NCBI GenBank assembly: GCA_015680685.1 | Contig: MNCI01023457.1 | Location: forward strand, 1,157,654 to 1,221,653 | Direction of reading: 5' to 3' | Length of the DNA: 64,000 nucleotides | Origin: Gnetum montanum | Lineage: Eukaryota > Streptophyta > Gnetopsida > Gnetales > Gnetaceae | Shown: positions 47,201 through 58,912 of the stretch, one piece after another | Numbering within the stretch: the first letter of the stretch is position 1 | How the letters are laid out: the number at the start of each line of letters is the position of its first letter | Program-made: the position numbers and the translations under genes | The notes under the pieces: model-generated | The model's input: only the letters and a program-made list of their open reading frames with translations | Database searches by the model: none | Told to the model about the DNA's origin: nothing

Positions 47201-48773
47201 TGTAACGACTGAAAACATTGATGGCTAGAATCACCAAGGGGTCAATGGATGCAAAAACTTAACCTTGCCTTCACATGAGGACCTTGCTAGAAATGAAGGT
47301 GAAGCATCCTAAATGATCTTGTTGATTGAATAGGAACTTTGCCAATCGTAATTGGGGTAGTGGGTGCAATTGGGAGGTGACATGGTTAACTGAAATGCAA
47401 ATGTAAGTGACATGAAATGATACTAAGTATTAAAGTAGTATTTCATGATGCTAAGTGTAGAGCATAGCCAAGGAATGGGGGTGAGTGTAGCCAAGGGTTT
47501 CAAGCAAAACGAGGATGTCAACTCATGGAGACTACTCCTTGAGTATAGTACAATGTGATGACATGTGAAAAAATGTGAAAAGATGCAAGAAAAGTGCAAG
47601 AAAATGCTAGAAATAGGAGAGAGAAATAGAACACCACCTTGAATGGAAGCATAGTTAACTCCAAAAGGATCTTAGAAGGCACACAGTGGACAACAGACAT
47701 AGTGGAAGCATAATCATAGTCTCAGTGGTGTCAGGCTATGAAGTTTGGCACTCACCATGATGAACCATGCCTATTGGGTTGATCGTTGTGGTGTACCATG
47801 TGGTGTTCTATAGGGCTGTAATGAGGCTACGATATATCATACAGTGTAGGTATGCCTCTCTATTGTTATGGTGTGCTCTGGGTCTCATTCACCCATGGAG
47901 CTAAGTGCTAAGATGCCAAAATTCCAAATGCTAAATGAAAGTGCCAACTACCCCTCACTAAAATGTTGGGGATCCAAGGGTATTTATAGGGCTAGGGTTA
48001 GCCCAAACTATAGATCGGATGCCATGTGCTAGTGAGGTAGGTGGGGCTACGCTGATCTTTACTACGCTCCTACTGGAGAAATTGGTGCCATGCTTTGGTA
48101 TGCCCCAATGGACCCTGAGAGGTTGCCAGACTATGGCTATGCTACTGAGATTATGTGTGCTAAGACTGTAATGTACCTACAAATAGTGCAAAACAGTGTA
48201 ATTTGGAGGCTATGCTCCAGGACTATGTTCTCCTCTCTTTTGAGTGGGATCAAGTGTAGGTACAAGTTTAGGAAATAGAGGGGGTACAAAAAGAGCGCAA
48301 GTTGCTGGTCTCACTTATGCTGAGCTTTGGAAGCTTTTGGAGGTAGTTCCTTGTTGCTACACTTTGGAGCATAGCATAATAGTTAGGCAAATTTTGCAAA
48401 AAAATAAAGTCCAATGCTACTACACTTGCTATGCTCATAAGCATAGTAGGATGAGGCAAGGTGTATCATGAACACTTAGAAAAATTTGACAAAAATTATA
48501 GTCCTTGCTCTTGCTACACTAGATATGCTTGATAGCATAGTAGGAGGGGTAGCTTCAGGAGTTAGAAAATTTACCAAATTCCATGTTGAGCTAGCTTGAC
48601 ACTCATGCAAACCAGCCACTAGAGTGCTACTGTGGTTGCTATGCTCAAGAGCATAGTAGGAGGAATGGGAGCATAGTAGGACACATAAAATTTTTTGTAG
48701 CTTGTGTCATCATTCTGACATTTAGCCAAATTTGTAGTCAGAAAGTGGTAGCTCAAATTTTTGTGGTGTTTCG
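47201..48773 (-). repeat. I1 3' LTR
   Basis: 1573 bp, TGTAACGACTG...GGTGTTTCG (final A now G). Minus-strand TATA CCTATAAATACC at 47979-47990. The U3 contains hairpins such as CTATGCTCAAGAGCATAG (around 48640) and CTATGCTCATAAGCATAG (around 48428). Confidence 0.9.
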
Positions 48774-50140
48774 TTGGCCCCTCTTTGTTGATTTTTGGAG
48801 GAGTAGCTCAAGGTACATCAACAAAAAATCACAAAACACCATAGTAGATGTGGCACCAACATCACTCATCGACACTAGATCAAGTGTCATTCCACCATGT
48901 TCAAGAGTGCTATGGGTAGGGGTATGCTGAGGGCAAAGGATGTAAGCAATGTTAGGGAGTTGAAATGTGAGTAGAGGAGATGAAATAAAAATAGTGTATC
49001 ATGATGCAAGATGTGAAGTTAGCATGGTTGACGGTGATCATGGCATGAAGTGGCTTGCCCCTGAAACATTGACCTCTCATTAGAGTACTCATGAGAGAGA
49101 GTGAAAGTCGATCCAAGGATGGGCTAGTTATGAAACTATAAAATTTTTGATTTTAATGGGGATGTAATTTTTTCCATTCTTATTTTTTTATTTTTTTTAT
49201 TTTTTCATTTTTAATTTTTTTTTCTTTCCTTTGTTACAAGGGAAACCTCTGTTGGGTTTAGCTTATTGTTGAATGCTAGATGCAAGGTGTGGGCCATTTA
49301 GTAGATGGGCTTTGCTTTGATGCAATCATGTCACATCTATAGGATAGGTGTTTCCTCCCTAGGATGAGTTGCATTACGTTTGCTTAGGCCTTGACCAGCC
49401 AATAGAGGCTCCCTACGGGACAAGTTGTATTATGTCTACCTTGGGTTCTATAGTTGACATGAAGAGAATGCCATATGTGTCATAGTGTGTATGCATCATA
49501 GGGATGTGTAATCATGAGGATGTGAGGGATGAGAGGCTATTGGAATGAAGGAGTGGATGTGCTTAGGATATAATAGGATGAGGGGGATGTGCACTCTTGA
49601 GTGGCTTAACTAGTCTAATCATGCACATTGAAATGATGTGAGAAGTTGCTACTGCGATGAGATGAATCTTGGCATGACTACCTCTGAGGATTCATCCTAC
49701 AAACAAAACTTTGAGAAGATAAGAAAACCACACAACATGACATGCAAATGCAAATTCTAGATGTGAGGATGCCACAAGTGCTGGATGCAAAGATGTTGCA
49801 AATGCATCAAATGTTACACTAGTTGCAAGTGCTCAAGAAGCCAATGAAAGTGCACATCTATTTCAAATGCAATGTGTAAGCTAAATAGATGAATGCATTA
49901 ACAAAGCAAAAAACACATGAACAAAATGAAATGCATGATCTAAGTGAGCAGGAAAAATGTAAATGCATAGGCTAGTGCAATGCAAATGAAAGTAAAAAAT
50001 GCATGGCAAGTGAAGGAAAGGGGTAGGTAGGCCCCTGGTGCATTTTTTGCTAAGGGAGTGCCTTGATATGGTAGTTGTTTCCTAATCTAGTTTGGATTAG
50101 GGGATGTGTAGGGGCTAGGATCCTCTAGGAGGCTATTAAC
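48774..50140 (-). mobile_element. I1 3' noncoding tail
   Basis: Aligns with 44287-46660 of O1 but is about 1 kb shorter because the minisatellite blocks are missing. The polypurine tract CAACAAAGAGGGGCCAA lies at its LTR end. No coding domain. Confidence 0.7.
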
Positions 50141-50149
50141 TTCAACTGC

Positions 50150-50620
50150 TCATTCGAGTGTGTTAGCCTTATGCATTGTGTTGGTTGTTGTAGATGCATC
50201 ATCAAGAAACTCCACTTCCAACACTTGCCCCATGTCTATGTTGTGGATGGCTGGAGAGGAGGCATTATCACTGTGGATGATAACTTGACCACCTTCATAT
50301 AGAAGGTGGACTTCTTGGTGGATGGAAGAGGAGACAATCCATAATTGAGCTAGCCAAGGCCTACCCAGGATTAGGTTGAAGCTTGGCATCTTTTCTATGA
50401 TAGTAAAATTTGCATTGGTGGAGAATTTCTCTCCTACCATGAAGGATAAGATTATTGTATCCCTAATGGTGACATGTGATTTTTTGAAGGATTTGAGACA
50501 TGCAATTTTGGTTGGCTTGATTTCGTCTACCAGGGCTAGCTTGTTGATGATAGAGTATAGGACTATGTTTGTTGCTACACCATCATCGACATGCACTGTG
50601 CAGATTTTACATTACCCAAC
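50150..50620 (-). pseudogene. I1 protease, nearly open
   Basis: 148 open codons. MHVDDGVATNIVLYSIINKL holds the active-site loop (DDG). Then NFTIIEKMPSFNLILGRPWL, AQL and SSIHQEVHLLYEGGQVIIHSDN follow the Tat-type pattern NLLLGRPWI...AVPSS.HQ.I.FP..G..V.I. It would process Gag. It is the longest intact frame of the gag-pro family here, probably one segment of a larger gag-pro frame. The residue after the catalytic Asp is Asp in E, I1 and O1. Confidence 0.75.
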
Positions 50621-50799
50621 ACATATGGTAATGGATAGTGAAGCTATAGTGACCTCCCCTCATTCGAGTTTGGACTTAACCACATTGTCATGAAATGCTA
50701 GGGATGTTGAACTTGATTCCTATGGTGCAAGGGGTAACATCATTGCACAGATGGTGTTCTCATCTATAGGGATGTTCTCTGTAATAAGAATGAAGGCCA

Positions 50800-53000
50800 A
50801 CATCTAGTCCAACACTTGGTGGTGAGTAGATGAGGTCATGACTAGCTTGTACAAGCTCAACATTGTGTTCTTTTGCTTGAGCATTTGTTTCACTTGGGTT
50901 AGTGTAGCTACGAAGTCCTTGTTGTCTACTATTGTGTTGGCCTTGACTTCCTCCATGTAGCTTGAGAGACAAATCTCTCGTAGAGGGAACTTGGTCTTAG
51001 GTTTCTTAGCTTGCTTGGGGGTAGGGATCCTAATGTTCAATTGTTGTTTGCTAGTTATGGCCTTTGCTTCAGCCATGGGGGTTGTGAGGTGTTCATTTGT
51101 CCTCTTACATTGCTATTTGGTAGACCTACCTAGGTTGCTAGTGGGGTCAACCTTTGAAGGAGGAGAGACTGAGATGTTGCCCACTGTTGGGCTTCAGGTA
51201 GGTAAGGGGCCATCATGTTGGAGAATCCTTATGAAAAGTAGTGGTTTAAGAGTTGTTGCAAGGCCAACTTGTTGTGGCACCTTGATGACGAAAGGTTGCT
51301 TAGTGGTTGTTGTTGCTGTGTCATGCTAGTTTAACGTCTTAGTGAATGATTAGTTTGGTTGCTAGTTTAACATCTTAGTGGATGATTTTTGTGGGACCTT
51401 GACCACAAAAGGTGTTATGAGTGCTCGAGGTGGCACTTTGATAACAAAGAAGGACCTCTTGCTTGTGGAGGCTAAGGGGATCCTTGCCTTGCTATGAGGC
51501 ACACAAATCACAAAAGGTTGTTGCATAGGTTTAGACTTGCCACCTACACTAATGGAGTTTATGACATAGGGGGCATCGTTTGCATTGGATTGGCTTACTG
51601 CATCGAGCACTAGTTGGCCTTGTTCTATCATTCTTTTCAGGTCATCCTTCAAAGCATAATAGTTGTTTGCACTATGACTAGACATTTAGTGGTAATGATA
51701 GTATTGGTCCATCCTGAAGTGTTGTGTGGGACTAGGGGCTCATTTGGTACTATTGAGGTGGGGTCCCTCAGTAGTTTACAATACCTATCATGTTTTTGAT
51801 GGGCAAGCTCTGATACATGTTTGTATTGGATTTTCCTAGCTTTCAAGAGTAGCTCCAGTAGTTTCGAGGGTTCCATTAATAACGATGTATACTTTGAGTG
51901 ATTCTTGTGCTCAAAGTTGGGCCTTGGGGTAGCCCCTACCAATGTAGGTGAGTTGGTAGCTTTGTGAGCTAGGGCCTTGGGCTGCTTAGTTTTTAGGCCT
52001 TGGTTGGTTGCTTTTCTAATTTTTGCCACTATTGCCACTATTGCATTTTTCTTATGTGCATGTTGGTTTCTGTAGGCCACATAGGCTAGGTCGTTACTAT
52101 CTTGGGCTACCTCTTCTATTCCTCTCATTTAGGAAAAGGCTTAACTAATAGACTTCGAGGCCAAGTAATATAGTTTGGACTTGATAAAGTCATTCATTGC
52201 ACCCTTGAAGATGGTTAGTAGATGCATATTTGCTAGTGGTTCATGCATTTTGCTCAATGCAGTGCTCCAGCATTGGAGAAATTTTGGCACAGGCTCTAGG
52301 GGCCCCTACTTAACTTGCATGAGTTGGTCGAGGGTTGCTTCAAGCTTTAGGCTATACGTGAAGCATGTCATAAATTAGCTTATGAGATCCTTCAAAGAAG
52401 AGATTAAGGCCTTGGGTAGCATGCGATACTAGTCTAAGGCCTTGTCAATGAGTGACATGGGAAACACGTGCATGATGGCATGTGGCCAAGCTTCAAGGAG
52501 AAAGAAATTGGATCGAAATGTGACCAAGTGTGTCTTGGGTTCCTTTTACCATTGTACTTGGTGAGTTGAGATAGTTGGACCCTAGTTGGGAGAGCTAGGT
52601 GGCACTGTAGGAATTATGGGCTTATCTTGGTAGAAGTCCACCACCTTGATGGTTTCGGAGGAGGTAGCTTTGAGTTAGTTGATCTCCTCTGTCAAACTTT
52701 GGATCAGCTAGAATGATTGATCCAAGCTTAGGGATGTGCTAGTTGGTTGCATTGGTTGGGCTTGTGTTGGTTTCATAGCATAGGATCAAATTGTTTATTG
52801 TAGAGTTTGCCAGTTTAACATCATAGCAGATGATTGTTGCTAATTTAATGTCATAATGGATGGTTGTTTCCAGTTTAATGTCATAGTGGATGGGTTTAGT
52901 TGATGTGTTGGCTGAGGGATGGGCATGGTGATCAAGGTGGGCCACACACACATGGGTTGGATTGATGCCAAGGGCACTAATGAGATAAGTAAGACATAGA
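50800..53000 (-). pseudogene. gag: I1 gag (decayed)
   Basis: The frame 52128-51649 reads DLAYVAYRNQHAHKKNAIVA and later PNFEHKNHSKYTSLLMEPSK followed by LLELLLKARKI. In the next frame comes MDQYYHYH, stop, MSSHSANNYYALKDDLKRMI, EQGQLVL, the Tat gag zinc motif with Cys positions occupied by Tyr. 51685-51362 continues with basic PHSKARIPL and ITPFVVKVPQKS. The capsid part (about 52700-52200) is too broken for residue positions. Order and sequence follow the O1 gag closely. Confidence 0.7.
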
Positions 53001-53539
53001 ATGTCTAAATTATTTGGGGCATTAAGATGGCTGCTACATGAGCATAGGGTTTTGAAAATGTAGTGGTTGCTTCCAAGGAAGGCTAAATTGGCACCGTCAC
53101 CATCTTGGAGAGGATAGGTGAACCAAATTGAGGAGGGGCCATACTAGGAAGCGGTTGTTGGAAGATGATGTAGAGGGGGATCTCACGTTTAGAGCAGGCC
53201 TTGAACTCATCTTCTTCCTCTTATGAGGCTTCCTCATAGGTCATCCTTGCATCATGTGAGTTGGGACAATAGTTGGTTGTAGGAATCCATGAGTGGGATT
53301 ATGTTAAAAAAGGAGGGGTCGTGCTCCCTTCCATCTTAGTGGACTCGTTTGTAGTTCTATTTTTCCTCCAAGTCAAAGCAATCCACTGGTAATCCTACTT
53401 GGATTTTGGCACAAACAAAATTATATTGTTCATGGCTTAGCATGACATGCTTTGTGTGGATCGTGGTGTCAAATGTGTTAGATACCAATGTGAAAGGTTG
53501 ATCTAGATTCATGTTCATAGACCAAGTTATGAGAGCTAT

Positions 53540-54025
53540 TGTTTGCAAAAAATGATCAACTTTGAAAACTACAGAAAAATGCCTAAGTCTACCAATAACA
53601 GAAAATGGCTAAGTTTAGAAACTACAAAAAATTGACTAAGTGTAAAACTATAGAAAATTGGCTAAGTATGAAATTGCAAAAATTTGGCTAAGTATGAAAA
53701 TGCAAAATAAAAAATAAAAAATGCTAAGTATGAAAATGAAAAACAATGTTAAGTATGGAAATGTAGAAAAAATGCTAATTATGAAAATTGCTAAAAATGG
53801 CTAACTCTAGTGCTACGCTCACTATGCTAGAGTTGGCTATACTCTCTATGCTAAGAGCTAACTGCACTCACTCGAGTGTCCAAAATTTTGGTTAAGTACC
53901 AAAGATGTGCTTTGGCTTTTGTCCAGCAAGGTTTTAGGGGAACTGATGATTGGGTACAATCTACATCAACTGATAGTGGAGAGAGCATGTAGGACAATAA
54001 TCAAAAATACAAAAGGAAATGGTGA
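53540..54025 (-). mobile_element. I1 leader with short repeats
   Basis: 53560-53800 repeats GGCTAAGTRTGAAAATGCAAAA-type units about eight times. 53800-53880 carries CTACGCTCACTATGC-type motifs also found in the LTR U3. Confidence 0.55.
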
Positions 54026-54044
54026 GGCCCTCTTTCTAGCTTTA
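54026..54044 (-). other. I1 primer-binding site
   Basis: GGCCCTCTTTCTAGCTTTA on the plus strand, identical to the E PBS in the first 15 bases, and 5 nt from the LTR. Confidence 0.7.
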
Positions 54045-54049
54045 AAAAC

Positions 54050-55660
54050 TATAGTGATCAAAAGTGTCAGTGGTTGGAATCATTGAGGGGTCAACAGATG
54101 CATAGCCTTAATCTTGCCTCTGTGTGAGGGCCTTACTAGAAACAAAGGTGGAGCATCCTAAATGGTGTTATCAATTGAATAGGGACTTTGTTGATTGCAA
54201 CTAGGGTAGTGGGTGTAATCAAGAGGTGTCATGGTTAGTTGAAATGCAAATGCAAGTGATGTGTAATGATACATGATGTTAAGTGTAGAGCATAGCCATG
54301 AAATGGGGGCGAGCGTAGCTAAAGGTTTTGACCAAAACAAGGGTGTCAACCTATGCAGACTATCGCCTAAGCATAGTATAGTGTGATGATGCATGAAAAA
54401 ATGTGAAAATATGCAAGAAAAATATAAGAAAATGTTAGAAATAGGAGAGAGAAATGGAACGCCATCCTAAATGGGAGCATAGTTACCTTCAAAAGGATCT
54501 TAGAAGGTACAAATTATACAATAGGCATAGTGGGAGCATAGTCATAGTCTTCGTGCTATTGGGCCATGAAGTCTAGCATTTGCTATGTTGAACCATGCTG
54601 ACCAGGTTGGCCTCTGCAGTATACCATGTGGTGTTCTACAGGGCTACAATAAGGCTGCAATGTACCGTGCAGTGCAGGTATGCCTCTCTATCGGTGTGGT
54701 GTGCTCTGGGTCTCATTCAGCCATGGAGCTAAGTGCCAAGATGCCAAAATGCCAAATTCCAAATGAGAGTGTTAATTGCCCCCACCCCCACCCCCCCAAC
54801 TAAAATGTTGGGGGTCTAGGGGTATTTATAGGACTAGGGTTAGCCAAAAATGTGGATTGGGTGCCATATGGTAGTGTGGTAGGTGACCTTTGCTACGTTT
54901 CTATAGGAGCAACTAGTGCCACACTCTAGTATGCTCCACTAGACCCCGAGAGACTGCCAAACTATGGCTATGCTACTGAGACTACATGCGCTAAGACCAC
55001 AATGTACTTGTGAATAATGTAAAATAGTGTAATTTGGAGGCTATGCTCTGATACTACATTCTCCTCTATTTTGAGTGGGATTAAGCATAGGTACAATTTT
55101 GGGACATAAAGGGGGATACAAAAAGAGTGCAAGTTGTTGATCTTGCTTGCTAGAGAAGTGCTGGAGCTAGAATGAAAGCTTGTGTTAAGCTCTAGAAGCT
55201 TTTGGAGGTAGCTCCTTGTTGCTATGCTAGCGACACTCTGGAGTGTAACACAACAGTTAGGCAAATTTTGCAAAAAGCTAAAGTCCAGTGCTACTATGCT
55301 TGTTATGCTCATGAGCATAGTAGGATGAGATAAGATGTAGCATGGATACTTAGAAAAATTTGGCAAAAATTATAGTCCTTGCTCTTGCTACCCCAACTAT
55401 GCTCAAGAGTGTAGTAGGAGGGGTAGCTTCAGGGGTTAAAAAATATACCAAATGCCTCTTTCATGTTGAGCTAGCTTGAAAAATTTTGGCTTGACACTCA
55501 TGCAAACTAGCTACTGAATGCTGCTATGCTCAGGAGTATAGTAGGGGGAATGGGAGCATAGCAAGACACTTTGAAAAATTTCTACAACTTGTGTTATCCT
55601 TCTAACACTTAGCCAAATTTGTAATTGAGAAGCAATAACTCAAATTTTTGTGGTGTTTCA
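54050..55660 (-). repeat. I1 5' LTR
   Basis: 1611 bp, TATAGTGATC...GGTGTTTCA (initial TG now TA). TATA at 54821-54832. The perfect 16-bp palindrome TATGCTCATGAGCATA lies around 55305-55320. Confidence 0.9.
54821..54832 (-). promoter_or_regulatory. TATA box of I1 5' LTR
   Basis: CCTATAAATACC on the minus strand, at the same place as in the LTRs at 43343, 47979 and 59693. A conserved GGGCTAGGGTTAGCC-type segment lies just beside it in all four. Confidence 0.6.
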
Positions 55661-55665
55661 CATGG
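55661..55665. repeat. Target-site duplication of I1, right copy (CATGG)
   Basis: Exact repeat of 47196-47200. Beyond it O1 sequence resumes in register with I1 50640-50740. Confidence 0.9.
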
Positions 55666-57900
55666 ATGCTATGATGACCTCCCCTTGTTTGGAGTTTACC
55701 TTGATTGCCTCATTGCGAAATGCTAGGGATGTTGGACCCAATTCCTATGAAACAAGGGGCAACATCACTACATGGATGGTGTTCTCATTTGCAGGGATGT
55801 CCTTTGTAATGGAAATGGAGGCAAACACCCTTGCTAGTGCTTCCTAGTAAGTAGATGAGGTCATGACCAGGTCATATAGGCTCAACATTGTGTTTTTCTA
55901 CTTAAGTGTTCATTTAACTTGGGCTAGTACATTTGCAAAGTCCTTTCCATTGACTATTATGTTGGCCTTGACTTTCTCCATGCATCCCAAGAGATGAACC
56001 TTTGGTGGAGGGGACTTGGGCTTGGTTTTCTTGGCTTGTTTAGGGGCCTTAGTATTTGATTTTAATTGCTGGTTGTGGCCTTCGCTTTGATCATGGGGAT
56101 TGTAAGTATAGGGAATAGCTTCGGTGGACCAAGAATTCTTTGGTTTCATTATTGCCTAGCCATTTCACCCTTGAGGCACTCATTCAACCTCTTGCATTGC
56201 CACTAGTAGGTCTACCTATGTTGTTGGTAGGGTTGGCCCTTAGATGAGAAAGGATCGAGACATTGCCTACTATCGGGCTTCAAGTAGATGAGGGGCCAGC
56301 ATGTTGTGGCATCCTAACAACAAACGATGGTTTAGCAACTATTGTTTCAACATGGTAGTTTAATGTTGTAGTGGACAATTGCTGCTAGTTTAATGTTATA
56401 GCAAATGGTTTCTACTAGTTTAACATTGTAGCGGATGTGTGATGCTAGTTTAATATTATAGTGGATGACTGCTATAGGACCCTGATCACAAAGGGTGTTG
56501 TGGGTGCCTAAGATGGCATTTTAACAATGAAGGGGGCCTTGAATGCATGGAGGCTGAGGGGACCCTTGCCTTATCGAAAGTCACTCAGACCATAAAAGGT
56601 TGCTGTGCTAGTTTCAGACTATTGTCCACACTGATGATGTTGATGACATAGGCAATGTCATCCATGTTGGACTGGTTTGCCGTGGTAAGCACCAATTCAC
56701 CCCTATCTATCATCCTTTGCAAATCATCCTGAAAAGTCCAATAAAAGCCCATGTTATGACCAGACATATAGTGGTAATGATAGAAATGGTCTAGCTTGAA
56801 GTGCTATGAAACCGAGGGCTCATTTGGTGCTACTAAGGTGGGATCCCTTAGCAGCTCGCAGTACCTATCATGTTGGTTATGAGCATCCTCAAACACTTGC
56901 TTGTGTTGGATCTACCTAGCTTTCAGTGGTTGATCCAAAAACTCTAAGGATCTCAGTGGAAACAACATATACTTTGAGCGATCTTTGCACTCAAAGTTGG
57001 ACCTTGGAGTGGCTTGCACTATGGCCACTGCAAATGTAGGGAGGTTGGTTACTTGGGTGCTAGAGTTGGTAGCTTTGTGAGCTAGGGTTTTAGGCTCCCT
57101 AATTGTTGATCCCTGGTTGGTTACTTTAGTGTGTGTGGCTACCATTGCCACCATTGAATTTTTCTTTATTGAATGCTGGTTTTTGTAGGCCATGTAGGCT
57201 GGGTCCTTGCTGGCTTTAGTTGTGTCGTGTATGCTCTTAGTTTTAAAAAACACTTGGCTTAGACATTGCGAGGCTAGGTAGTACAATTTTGAGTTGATGA
57301 AGTCATTAATTACATCCTTAAAGATGAGTAAGAGGTGTATCTCAGCTATTGGCTCCCTAATTTCATTCAAGGAAGTGCTCTAGCGTTGGATAAATTTTGG
57401 CATGGGCTCTAGGTGACCCTACTTAATCTGCATGAGCTAGTCCAAGGTTGCTTTAGGCTTTAAGTTGTACCTAAAGTGTGTCACAAACTAGCCTAGGAGA
57501 TCCTCCAAAGAGGAGATAGAGCCCCTAGGTAGCATGTGGTACCAATTTAAGGCTTTGCTAGTTAGTGACATGGAAAACATGCACATGATGGCATGTGGCC
57601 ATGCTTGTAGTAGTACGCATTCATACCTAAATGCCACTAGGTGTGCATTGGGGTCCCCTTCATTATTGTACTTGGTTAGTTGAGGCAGCGGGACCCTAGT
57701 TGGCAAGGTTAGGGGTGGGATAGTAGAACTTATGGGATCATCCTAGTAGAAGTCAACCACCTTGACAGTTTCAAAGTAAGTAGCTTTGAGTTGCCTCACC
57801 TCCTCCATCAAACTTTGGATTAGCTGGAACACTAGATCCAAGTTTTGGGATGCACTAGTCAGTTATGTTGGATATGCCTTTTTCTATGTTAGTTGTATGG
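55666..57900 (-). pseudogene. gag: O1 gag (decayed)
   Basis: The open part 57706-57488 reads LTKYNNEGDPNAHLVAFRYE followed by CVLLQAWPHAIMCMFSMSLT and SKALNWYHMLPRGSISSLED, an almost canonical Tat-type capsid motif. 57370-56912 continues with KDPAYMAYKNQHSIKKNSMV. Near 56790-56700 comes FKLDHFYHYHYMSGHNMGFY, then WTFQDDLQRMIDRGELVL (zinc motif, Cys positions Tyr). 56149-55910 gives QAKKTKPKSPPPKVHLLGCM and NGKDFANVLAQVK, the gag-protease linker also seen at 51076-50804 in I1. Confidence 0.75.
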
Positions 57901-58888
57901 CCTAGGGTTGGATTGTTGGTTGTGGAGCCATGTGATGTAGTTGATGTAGTGGCTGTGCCATGGGTGCAGTGATTGGGGCAAGACACACATGCATGGCTTG
58001 GATTGACATCAAAGGAACCAATGAAACAGGTAGGACATGTGGTGCCTGAGTCATTTGAGGCCTAGAGATGGCCCATCCATGAGTGTAAGGTTGAGCAGGT
58101 GTGATAACTGTCTTAGGGAGAATTGGTGAACTAAACTGAGAAGGGGTGGAACTATGGAGCGGTTATTGAAAGATAGTGTGAAAAGGGCTCTTGCATTTGG
58201 AGCGAGCTTCAAACTCATCTTCTTCCTCCTGTAGGGTTTCCTTGTAGTTGGTTCCTATGTTGCATTCATTTGCTTGCATGAGCTAGGATAGTGTCCAATG
58301 GTAGGATTTTGTGAGTAGGATGATGTCAAAAAAGGAAGGGATATACACTTGTTTTTCTTGGTGGATAAGCTTGAAGCCTCATTTGGCTTCCATGTCCAAG
58401 TGGTTCATTGGTAACCTAGCTTGGATCTTCATGTAGATGAAGTTATATTATTCATTATTAAGCATGGAATACCCTTGTTGGGTGGTGAAGGTATCAAGTG
58501 CATTTGACACCAATGTCAAAGGATGATCTAGATCCATGTGTGTAGATTAGATTGCAAGAGGGAGTTGTAGAGGTTGCTATTTGCAAAAACAGCTAACTCT
58601 AGAAATTGCAAAAATAATGGCTAAGTGTGAAAACTGTAGAAAAATGACTAAGTGTGGAGACTGTGCTCTCTATAATGAGAACCAACTATACTCCACACTA
58701 ACTACACTCTTCACCAACTATGCTCTCTACACTGAGAGAACAAAGACTTAGAAAAAAATTGCAAGCAGCGTGGTTTGGGTTGCATGCAGGGTCCCAAAGG
58801 GATGACTATTGGGTCCAATCTACACCAAGGGGTTGATGTAGAGAGCACACGAGAAAACTACAATGGATTTCAAAGATGGAACTAAATT

Positions 58889-58907
58889 AGCCCTCCTTCT
58901 AGTGCCA
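58889..58907 (-). other. O1 primer-binding site
   Basis: AGCCCTCCTTCTAGTGCCA on the plus strand, followed by the GAAAC spacer and the LTR. Confidence 0.7.
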
Positions 58908-58912
58908 GAAAC

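Larger units (their letters stand above)
47201..55660 (-). mobile_element. I1: second gag-pro element of the same family, nested in O1
   Basis: 8460 bp with LTRs 47201-48773 and 54050-55660, perfect CATGG duplication, PBS 54026-54044 and polypurine tract 48774-48790. Minus-strand order: 5' LTR, leader, gag (53000-50800), protease (50620-50150), 1.3-kb noncoding tail, 3' LTR. The internal region is 5276 bp and contains no RT, RNase H or integrase. Homologous to O1 over the internal region; LTRs are related but distinct in U3. Confidence 0.9.

Noticed and set aside
51614-51799. Plus-strand ORFs opposite the gag-pro elements (such as 50376-50693, 50991-51329 and 51614-51799)
   Set aside because: Antisense shadows of the gag and protease frames.
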